Of a DNA stretch of 64,000 nucleotides, positions 17,394 through 24,657 are shown piece after piece (positions within the stretch are counted from its first letter, which is position 1; each line of letters begins with the position of its first letter). Under the pieces are notes generated by a model, which saw nothing but the letters and a program-made list of their open reading frames with translations, was not told the origin of the DNA and ran no database searches. The stretch is from Burkholderiales bacterium RIFCSPHIGHO2_12_FULL_69_20 (GTDB lineage: Bacteria; Pseudomonadota; Gammaproteobacteria; Burkholderiales; Burkholderiaceae_C): NCBI GenBank assembly GCA_001770815.1, contig MESD01000097.1:1-64000 (forward strand), given 5' to 3'. Made by a program: the position numbers and the translations under genes.

Positions 17394-18251
17394 CTACCCG
17401 CCCAACTGCAGCCTCGACCGGATCAATCGCATCAGAATCCTCTGCAGCGGATTGGCGTTGCCGAAGGGGCGCCAGCTATGTTTCAGCCTGTGCAGATAGC
17501 CATCGAATTGCAGCACCCAGGGCGCCGCACGCAATGCGCCCCGCCTCAGCACCAACTTCATGACCGAAGCCCCCATCAGACCCGCGCACAGTTCGCAAGC
17601 AATGATGGTGGATGGGCCGCTGCGCGCGCCGAAGTTCACGGCCGATGGCTCCACCAGGTAACTTCTCTGCATCATCGCGGGCGACAGTCCGGCGATGAAA
17701 TGAACGAATTTCTCCTGCTCGCCCAACCCCGCAAGCTGAAAGTATTGTTCGAAGCTCATGCCCCCCGGAGAGAAGTAGAGCAGTCCGACACCCAACCCCA
17801 AAGGTGCTGCAGTCAAGGCAGGAACCCCTTGCTTATGACAGGCCGCGAACACCATCTCACGCGCACCAACGGCAAAAAAGTCGATGCCGTCGACATATAC
17901 ATCCGCGCCACTCAAGAAGTGGTCGACGTTTTGCGGCGTGACGCCCTCACCAAAAATCTCGATTGATATTTCCGGATTAATGTCGCGCGCCATCCGACAC
18001 AGCACATCCGCTTTGGGCTGCCCAACCGTAGACATGAAGGCGCCTGCTTGGCGATTGAAATTGTGGACGCCAAAATCGTCAAAGTCCGCAATGCAAAACT
18101 TCCCGATACCCAATCGAACCAGCGCCAGCAGGTGAGCACCACCGACACCACCCAGACCAGCGATAGCCACTTTAGTATGGCGCAGTTTCTGCTGCTCGGC
18201 AGCGGTCAGCCAGCCAATGTTTCTTGAGAATGCCGTATCGTAATTGAACAT
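17394..18251 (-). CDS. ThiF/MoeB/HesA-family adenylyltransferase-like protein
   Basis: An E1-like Rossmann protein. The ATP-binding motif AIAGLGGVGGAHLLALVRLGIG (about residues 30-50) is followed by FCIADFDDFGVHNFNRQAGA, matching the D-x-D-x-x-x-x-x-N-x-x-R-Q nucleotide site. A conserved CELCAG lies near residue 235, but only one C-x-x-C pair is present, so a full zinc ribbon is not evident. There is no ThiS/MoaD-like partner with a C-terminal GG nearby. I start at the ATG at 18251 (MFNYDTAFSRNIG), 7 bp after the methyltransferase stop; the longer start at 18302 would overlap that gene. It is AT-richer than the flanking genes. It may activate a carboxylate; the substrate is unknown. Confidence 0.82.
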   Translation of the reverse strand: MFNYDTAFSRNIGWLTAAEQQKLRHTKVAIAGLGGVGGAHLLALVRLGIGKFCIADFDDFGVHNFNRQAGAFMSTVGQPKADVLCRMARDINPEISIEIFGEGVTPQNVDHFLSGADVYVDGIDFFAVGAREMVFAACHKQGVPALTAAPLGLGVGLLYFSPGGMSFEQYFQLAGLGEQEKFVHFIAGLSPAMMQRSYLVEPSAVNFGARSGPSTIIACELCAGLMGASVMKLVLRRGALRAAPWVLQFDGYLHRLKHSWRPFGNANPLQRILMRLIRSRLQLGG

Positions 18252-18258
18252 TCGAACT

Positions 18259-18939
18259 TTAGGCCCGGCGAGCCATGATGTTAAGACAATTTCCAGAAAC
18301 ATCGGACTTTACAATTTCAAATCCCGCAGCACGAAATGTATCGATTATTTCTTCTCGCTCGTACGAAGTAACTAATATTCCCTTGCGAATGCCCCATGCA
18401 TTGATGCGTTCGGCAATCATGCGCAAGGGTTTCAAGCCCCTAGGATTGAGCAAGACATTGGCGGCCACTGTTCCGCCAGGCTTCAAGACTCGAAATATAT
18501 CGGCCACAGCCCCGCGCACATCTGGAAAACAATGCACGGCATTGGCGACGTTGACGGTGTCAAACGATGCACTCTCAAACGGCATGGCCGCGGCGTCGGC
18601 ATGCTGAAATCTTATATCGGTGCGACCCTTGAATCGATGCACAGCTCCGGCCAACATTGATTCGGCATAGTCAACGCCGACGATCTGCCGACTCGGAAGC
18701 TTCTTCCATACGCGCCAGCGCAGGACAAGCTCAAGCAGCGTCCCCGTACCGCATGCGACCTCAAGATGCCTGGCGCCGAAGTTTGGGCCGAAGAAACGCA
18801 GTTGTTCCCACAATGTGCTGTTGTAAGCGAATGTCAAGATGAAGAAGCCGCGAACGTCGTACCACCACGGCTCTGATTTATAGGCCTGCGCAATCTCGTC
18901 GCGCGACTTGCCTGCTTGCTTTTTGTGCACATTCGTCAT
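18259..18939 (-). CDS. Class I SAM-dependent methyltransferase
   Basis: A 226-residue methyltransferase of the UbiE/Methyltransf_11 type. Motif I is LEVACGTGTLLELVL, the acidic loop is VGVDYAESML, motif II is FDTVNVANAVHCFPD, and the post-motif is RVLKPGGTVAANVLL. I chose the ATG at 18939 (MTNVHKKQAGK), which has GAGGA 8 bases upstream; an earlier start at 19014 has none. The central hydrophobic FFILTFAYNSTLWEQL is seen in lipid- and quinone-type methyltransferases. It forms a two-gene unit with the ThiF-like gene and diverges from the transporter operon, with a 198-bp shared upstream region. The 3' part is clearly AT-richer than the polysaccharide genes. Confidence 0.85.
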   Translation of the reverse strand: MTNVHKKQAGKSRDEIAQAYKSEPWWYDVRGFFILTFAYNSTLWEQLRFFGPNFGARHLEVACGTGTLLELVLRWRVWKKLPSRQIVGVDYAESMLAGAVHRFKGRTDIRFQHADAAAMPFESASFDTVNVANAVHCFPDVRGAVADIFRVLKPGGTVAANVLLNPRGLKPLRMIAERINAWGIRKGILVTSYEREEIIDTFRAAGFEIVKSDVSGNCLNIMARRA

Positions 18940-19137
18940 GCTATCCTCATCCCGGGCCAAGGCCTGAACCGCTCCGCAGAACACTGACCGTCCGATGCTA
19001 AGGGCCGATCTCAAGTGACCTACCGCGTCGCGTCACAGCCTTCAAGCATACGCGCTCTGTAGTGGTCATTTCGGCAGATTCGTGCCACTGGAGCAGTTGC
19101 GCCCAACCCTTTTGTCCAGACTCGCTCAAGAGACTTC

Positions 19138-19950
19138 GTGCGCCATTTCATCATTTCTTGCTTAGGCCACCTCCTGGTGATTGTTGGTTCGCTGTTGGCG
19201 GTGACCGCCAGTGCCAACGACGAAGGGCTGCGCCTGATGCAGGCGGTGTACGACCGACCATCGGGACGAGACACGACGGTGGTGAGCCGCATGGAGCTGA
19301 CGGCGAGGACCGGCACTCCCAGAGTTCGGGAGTTGGTAACGTACCGACTAGAACGAGCAAAGGGCGAATTCCAATCGCTGGCACGCTTTCTCGCGCCAGA
19401 GGATATTTCCGGTACCGGTCTTTTGAGCGTCGACAAGGTCGATGGCAGCGCAGAGCAGTGGTTGTATTTGCCGGCGATGGACCGGGTTCGCCGGGTGGCC
19501 AGTGATCGAAAGGGCGGGCGATTCGTAGCCTCGGACATCTATTTCGAAGACCTGCAAACTCGTAAACCCTCCAGTGATCAGCACAGGATCGTCGGGCGCG
19601 AGTCCATCGATGGCACGACCTGCCAGGTGGTGGAAAGTGTGCCCATCGAAGCCGGAAACTCCGTGTACAAGCGCCGGCTTTTGTGGATTGATCCACAACT
19701 GGCGCTGGTGCTCCGTGTCGACTTCTTCGAGAAGGACGAGTCTGTGGCGTCCAAGCGCTGGCAGTTGCTCGCCAAACAACGCATTCAGGGTTTCTGGACA
19801 GTCACTGACAGCAAAACAACGGACCTATCATCCGGGCATGAAACTCGTATGGTGACGCTTACTGTCAAGTACGACAGAAAACTACCCACTAAACTCTTCT
19901 CGACCCAAGCCTTGGCCGACGAGGCTATCGAATCGGACTACCGACCATGA
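19138..19950 (+). CDS. LolA-like outer-membrane lipoprotein-sorting protein
   Basis: A 270-residue periplasmic carrier of the LolA/LolB-like fold (PF17131-type). A signal peptide precedes a cleavage site at about TASA-N. The mature part has the typical half-barrel pattern: RELVTYRLERAKGEFQSLARFLAPEDISGTGLL, EQWLYLPAMDRVRRVAS, YFEDLQTRK, LLWIDPQLALVLRVDFF. The start is a GTG at 19138. It overlaps the next gene by ATGA (19947-19950), so translation is coupled. Relatives are commonly paired with an RND/MMPL transporter, as here, and are thought to shuttle a lipid or lipoprotein-like cargo across the periplasm. The cargo is unknown. Confidence 0.85.
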   Translation: MRHFIISCLGHLLVIVGSLLAVTASANDEGLRLMQAVYDRPSGRDTTVVSRMELTARTGTPRVRELVTYRLERAKGEFQSLARFLAPEDISGTGLLSVDKVDGSAEQWLYLPAMDRVRRVASDRKGGRFVASDIYFEDLQTRKPSSDQHRIVGRESIDGTTCQVVESVPIEAGNSVYKRRLLWIDPQLALVLRVDFFEKDESVASKRWQLLAKQRIQGFWTVTDSKTTDLSSGHETRMVTLTVKYDRKLPTKLFSTQALADEAIESDYRP

Positions 19951-21299
19951 CCGCATTGCGATTTCTTCGGGCGCGTCCCCCAATGGCTGCCTTCGTCTCG
20001 GCCATGAGCCTTCTAGTCTGTGAAGCAAGCGTGGCAGCTGATGAAAACAACGCAGACGATCAAGCCCGCGAAGTTGCAAAGCCTGCACGTCGACCGCAAT
20101 CCGCCGCGCTGCGTGCCAGGCTAGATCCTTTGCTAATCGAGGCTGCCCGCCTGACCAACCATCCTCAGGCAAACAATACCGCAGCCTTTCGCACGCAGTG
20201 GTACTTGACAGCCAGGACGACGCCATCGATCGAGTGGCGAGCAGGCCTGCGCCTGGATGGCGACTTTCAACGAGGAGGCACGACAGACACTGAAACGACA
20301 AAGGCGCATCTGGGCGACACCTATCTTCGCTTTCGAAGTGGCGACACTCGGCTGACGGCAGGTATGCAGACCGTGGTCTGGGGTCGTGTGGACGCCGTAT
20401 CGCTGATCGACCGGGTTGCGCGCGTGGACTTGCGGCGCTTTGCACTCGATGAGATCAAGGACCGTCGACTGCCCCAGCCGGCGCTTCGCTGGGAACAGGA
20501 GTGGGGGGAATTCAAGTCAGACGCGATCTGGTTGGCTGGATTTCAAGAGGCCTTGGTGCCGGTGGACGGTGGCGTTTGGCATCCGATCAATCGCGGCAGG
20601 GCACATGTGCTGGGCACCGCCCCGATGCCGAATCTTGCACCGTTCTTTGCAGCGGCAATCGTCGGTCGGGTCAACCATCAGTCTGGAGGGGGCGCCCTGC
20701 GCATCACCCATGCCGGCGCACCTTTCGACTACGGCCTCACGCTGGGTCGTGTGCGCCAGACACTCCCCTACTTTCAGTTCGATCCCGTGGCTGGCCGAAT
20801 TCGATCGTCGCATCCGATCAATCGGTTTGCATCGGCTGACTTCGAAATCAGCGGCGATTCGGCCACATGGCGGGGTGAGGTGGCGTACACCCGTGATGTG
20901 CCCATGACCTCCATGGCGGGGCAAACGCTGACCGCGACGTCACTGGAGGCAGCTGCCGGCGTCGAATTCTTTCCGGGCGGGCGGGATACCCGCGTCAATC
21001 TGCAAATGCTACTGCGGTCGGTCGACGTGGGGCAGGCCACCTTCGAACTGCAACGCTATGCGTCGATCAATGGCGAAGTCGAGACCAGCTTCGACCAGGG
21101 CCGATGGAAAGCGGGCCTGAGGTTCGCTGGTGGCCTGAACATCAATGACTCCTACCTGTCGCCTCGGCTGACCTTCGTTGGTTGGGAGCCGCACGAGTTG
21201 TACATCACCGTGCACTGGTTCAGTGGTGAGCCACGAGGTTTCGGCGGTTTCATGCGCAACAACAACGCGGTGGCGGTTGGCGTCAAGACACGTTTCTAG
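19947..21299 (+). CDS. Predicted outer-membrane beta-barrel protein of the LolA-RND operon
   Basis: A 450-residue protein with a signal peptide (cleavage near SVAA-D) and a beta-strand-rich body ending in VGVKTRF, with the terminal Phe expected of outer-membrane barrels. Strand-like segments include SIEWRAGLRLDGDFQ, DTRLTAGMQTVVWGRVD and ELYITVHWFSGEP. The text GMQTVVWGRVDAVSLIDRV resembles DUF1302-type barrels, but I cannot confirm the family by eye. Its start overlaps the LolA-like stop and its own stop is 3 bp before the RND gene. It is likely the outer-membrane part of the same transport system. Confidence 0.72.
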   Translation: MTALRFLRARPPMAAFVSAMSLLVCEASVAADENNADDQAREVAKPARRPQSAALRARLDPLLIEAARLTNHPQANNTAAFRTQWYLTARTTPSIEWRAGLRLDGDFQRGGTTDTETTKAHLGDTYLRFRSGDTRLTAGMQTVVWGRVDAVSLIDRVARVDLRRFALDEIKDRRLPQPALRWEQEWGEFKSDAIWLAGFQEALVPVDGGVWHPINRGRAHVLGTAPMPNLAPFFAAAIVGRVNHQSGGGALRITHAGAPFDYGLTLGRVRQTLPYFQFDPVAGRIRSSHPINRFASADFEISGDSATWRGEVAYTRDVPMTSMAGQTLTATSLEAAAGVEFFPGGRDTRVNLQMLLRSVDVGQATFELQRYASINGEVETSFDQGRWKAGLRFAGGLNINDSYLSPRLTFVGWEPHELYITVHWFSGEPRGFGGFMRNNNAVAVGVKTRF

Positions 21300-21302
21300 C
21301 CC

Positions 21303-23648
21303 GTGCGCCGCCTTCTGCTGACTCCTCAGCGGCCAGGCCGGCCGCCGATGAAAGTGCGCATCCTGAGTTGGCAGGCTGCGCTGCTCATCGTGGTGATGGT
21401 CCACTTGCTGTCGCTGCTGCCACTTGCGGGCCTGAGGATAGACAACGCGCCGGATGTCTACTACACACCAGGCTCGCCGGCCGTGCTGGTGCGTGACAAG
21501 CTCAGGGCCTCGTTTCCCACAGACGAGTTGCTGATCGTCGCGTTCGAGGGCGACGATCTGTACACGGCCGCCTTTCTGAAGCGGCTGGATGGGCTGGTGG
21601 CTGACCTGTCGAAGCACTCCTTGGTCGAGCGGGTGTCGTCAATCACCTCGATCGAACGAATTGGCGCCACTGCGGATGGCTTTGAAGTCGGGCCGCTGAT
21701 CGACATCGAGCAGGTCGACCGTCAGTCGCCCGAGAACATCCGGCGGGCCGTGATGGCGGATCGATTCGCGCCCGGCTCACTGGCCGCGCGCGATGGCCGC
21801 CTGCTGGCCATCGTGGTGCAGCCCAAGCTGCTAAAGGACAGCGAACAAAGGCGCGCACTCAAAACCGCGACGGAACAGGCCATCGACAGGGCCGATCTGC
21901 GCAAGCACTATGCCGGCAATGCGGGCCCCATCACGATGGATGTCGCGCAACTGCAGTCGGTGCTGGACGACAACCTGCGCTTCGTTCCGCTCACCGTGCT
22001 GTTGGCGTTGGGATTGATGTGGTGGGTGGTGGGACGATGGCGGCCGGTGGTGATTGGCGCCGTGGCAATGTCGACCGTGATACTGCCCACGATCGCGCTG
22101 ATCGTGCTAAGCAATCAGCCGTACACGATGGTCACGGCCATGCTGCCATCGTTGCTGGCCGCGTATACCTCGGCCACGCTGATGCACCTTTACGCCGCCA
22201 TCCAGCGGGGACACGCGGCGCATCTGTCGCGTGGACGCAGCCTTGACGAGGCTCTGGCGCACGGCTTGAAGCCAGGCATGTTCAACGTGCTCACCACCTC
22301 GGCCGGCCTGTTGAGCCTGGTGTTCGTGCCGATGCCACCCATCCAGGCCTTCGGCATCGCAGGTAGCGTGGGCACACTGTTTGTCTTCCTGGCTGTCTAT
22401 TTGTTGGTGCCGCCGTTCTTGCGGCATTGGGACAGCCAGCGCTGGCCGATTCGCGGGTCAGGACTGGGCCGATTCGGTCGTATCGCCCCGCGCTTGGCTA
22501 TCTTCAGCATGCGCCACGCCAAATGGGTCATCGCGAGTTTTGTCGCGGTGGTCATGCTGACGGTCCCACTGGCGCTGAAGGTCGAGGCCGAATCCGACAT
22601 TCTGGCATTCTTCAAGCCCGATCACCCTGTCAGTGTGCATACGAATGTCATCGAGTCGCGCCTTTCGGGCGTAAGCACCCTCGAGATTCTGCTGGAAGGC
22701 AACGGACCCGAGAGCCTGATGAGCGTCGACACGCTGCGAGGCATCCGTCAACTGCAGCGGTGGCTCGAGGCCTTGCCCGAAGTCGACCGCACCGTCTCGT
22801 TTGCTGATCTTGTAGAAGAAATGCACTTCGCGATGAACGGTGAAGACCCCACCTTTCGCGCCGTGCCGCCCAACGACCGGCTGCTGCGGCAGTACATGCT
22901 CGTCTATGACGGGCGTGAACTTTATGATTTTGTGGATAGGTCTTACAGCAAGGCGCGCATCGTCCTGAGCCTCAATGTGCACGGCGCCAAAGCCTTGGAC
23001 GCCACGGTGACCAAGATCCAGGAGCGCCTCGACACCGTGCCATTGCCTGGCTTAGTCATCGAAGTTGGCGGCTATGGCCGCCTGTTTGCCGACCAGTCGT
23101 CCATGTTGATCGACGGACAGGGCCTGAGTTTTGCCAGCGCCTTTGGGCAGATTTTCATCTTCATGTTGATACTGTGGCGATCGTTCGCCGCGTCTTGCAT
23201 CTGCCTGCTGCCCAACCTAGCGCCGTTGTTCTTTGTCTTCGTGCTGATGGGGGCAACGGGCATCCATCTCGACACGGCGACGGTGATGATTGCCGGTATC
23301 GTGCTGGGCATCACCGTCGATGACACGATCCACCTCTTTCATGGCTGGCGGCATCGGGTGCGCCAAGGCTTGTCGCCGGCATGGGCGATCGCCAGAACGT
23401 TCAAGTCGTCGGGCTCAGCGGTGATGGCCATTTCGGTATTGCTGATCAGTCAATTCTTGCTGTTGGCCACCTCGGATTTTCGGCCCACAGCCAACTTTGG
23501 GCTGATGACTGCGGTGGGGCTATTGTCGGGACAGGTGTTTGAGTTGCTGTTGACTCCAGCGCTGCTGCTGGCGTGGTCGCGCCGCGGTCGGCAGGATGCC
23601 TTGAAGCGGCCGTTCGATGACCCGACAGAGTTCTTGCCCGACCGCTGA
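21303..23648 (+). CDS. RND-superfamily (MMPL/HAE3-type) transporter
   Basis: A 781-residue inner-membrane transporter with two equivalent halves. Each has one membrane helix, a periplasmic loop and a five-helix bundle (about residues 225-395 and 605-765). The second half shows GIVLGITVDDTIHLFHGWRHRVRQG, the helix-4 Asp-containing proton-relay motif of MMPL/HAE3 members (here VDDT). There is no membrane-fusion partner gene. The start is a GTG at 21303, 3 bp after the barrel gene. A later ATG at 21348 (MKVRILSWQAALL), directly before the first helix, is an equally good start. Partnership with a LolA-like protein points to lipid or hydrophobic cargo export. Confidence 0.88.
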   Translation: MRRLLLTPQRPGRPPMKVRILSWQAALLIVVMVHLLSLLPLAGLRIDNAPDVYYTPGSPAVLVRDKLRASFPTDELLIVAFEGDDLYTAAFLKRLDGLVADLSKHSLVERVSSITSIERIGATADGFEVGPLIDIEQVDRQSPENIRRAVMADRFAPGSLAARDGRLLAIVVQPKLLKDSEQRRALKTATEQAIDRADLRKHYAGNAGPITMDVAQLQSVLDDNLRFVPLTVLLALGLMWWVVGRWRPVVIGAVAMSTVILPTIALIVLSNQPYTMVTAMLPSLLAAYTSATLMHLYAAIQRGHAAHLSRGRSLDEALAHGLKPGMFNVLTTSAGLLSLVFVPMPPIQAFGIAGSVGTLFVFLAVYLLVPPFLRHWDSQRWPIRGSGLGRFGRIAPRLAIFSMRHAKWVIASFVAVVMLTVPLALKVEAESDILAFFKPDHPVSVHTNVIESRLSGVSTLEILLEGNGPESLMSVDTLRGIRQLQRWLEALPEVDRTVSFADLVEEMHFAMNGEDPTFRAVPPNDRLLRQYMLVYDGRELYDFVDRSYSKARIVLSLNVHGAKALDATVTKIQERLDTVPLPGLVIEVGGYGRLFADQSSMLIDGQGLSFASAFGQIFIFMLILWRSFAASCICLLPNLAPLFFVFVLMGATGIHLDTATVMIAGIVLGITVDDTIHLFHGWRHRVRQGLSPAWAIARTFKSSGSAVMAISVLLISQFLLLATSDFRPTANFGLMTAVGLLSGQVFELLLTPALLLAWSRRGRQDALKRPFDDPTEFLPDR

Positions 23649-23715
23649 CGGCGCGGACAGGCGACTTGCAACTCTGACGATTTCTCAAGCGCCGAGTCGC
23701 GCCAAGGAGACGGAC

Positions 23716-24618
23716 ATGTTCGATCAACTGAGGCTGGGTATGCACTTCGTGCTGGAACTCGCCGCACGCCGGTACGAGTACGACCGGGTGCCCGAGCCTG
23801 ACCTGGTCATGGACAACCCCGAGAACGTTCGCGAGTACCGCGATGCCGGGCTGGCCACGGGCAACGGTTCGTCTGTGTATCTGTACAACCTGCTGCTGTT
23901 GTCCGGGACCATCAAACCCAACTCCACGGTCGTGGACTTGGCATGCGGGCCCGCCAATCTATTGGTTGAACTGGCCATCATGCACCCGGAGGCGGAGTTC
24001 ATCGGCGTGGACCTGTCAACCGAAATGCTCGCCTGCGCCGCCGAGTTGAAAGCCAACGCTGGCGTGCGCAATGTGCGCTTTGTTTGCGGCGACATCACCA
24101 AGCTCGACATGTTCGCCGATCGGAGCGCCGACATCGTGATGTCGACGCTCTCGATCCACCACCTGCCAGAGAATTCGATGCTGGCAAAGTGCTTCGCCGA
24201 GATCGCCAGGATCGTCCGCCCAGGCGGAACCGTGCATCTGATGGACTTCGCGAGCCTGAAACTCGAAGCCACCGCACGCTACTTTGTGCATGAACGCACC
24301 AAGGGGCTCGGCAGCTTTCTGACCAGAGACTACGAGAACTCGCTTCGCGCCGCGTTCCGACTTGAGGACTTCGCGGCACTGCTGCCTGTACTGCGAGCCG
24401 CTGTCCCTGAAACACAGTTGCGGAAGACCTTTGGGGTTCCGTTCATGGTGGCGCTGACATCGATCAACAGACCGGAACCGGATGCCCAACGCCGACGAGC
24501 ACTGTCGACCTATTGGTCCAGCATGCAGCCTGCCCAGCGCGCAGATTTTTCAGCGATGCGCCTGTTTTTCAACTTGGGCGGACTCAGAACACCGCATCCC
24601 AAGTCGACCCCGGTTTGA
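23716..24618 (+). CDS. Class I SAM-dependent methyltransferase
   Basis: A 300-residue methyltransferase. Motif I is VVDLACGPANLLVELA, the acidic loop is FIGVDLSTEML, motif II is DIVMSTLSIHHLPE, and IVRPGGTVHLMDFASLK follows. The start at 23716 has AAGGAGA just upstream; the longer reading frame from 23617 has no support. A C-terminal ~100-residue region after the Rossmann core (SFLTRDYENSLRAAFRLEDF) may bind the substrate. It is the last gene of the LolA-barrel-RND operon, 67 bp after the transporter, and converges on prsT. It probably modifies the molecule moved by the transporter; that is inference from position. Confidence 0.85.
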   Translation: MFDQLRLGMHFVLELAARRYEYDRVPEPDLVMDNPENVREYRDAGLATGNGSSVYLYNLLLLSGTIKPNSTVVDLACGPANLLVELAIMHPEAEFIGVDLSTEMLACAAELKANAGVRNVRFVCGDITKLDMFADRSADIVMSTLSIHHLPENSMLAKCFAEIARIVRPGGTVHLMDFASLKLEATARYFVHERTKGLGSFLTRDYENSLRAAFRLEDFAALLPVLRAAVPETQLRKTFGVPFMVALTSINRPEPDAQRRRALSTYWSSMQPAQRADFSAMRLFFNLGGLRTPHPKSTPV

Positions 24619-24657
24619 CACGGCCGGACACATTGCCAACTAGCGCAGCAGTTTGCT

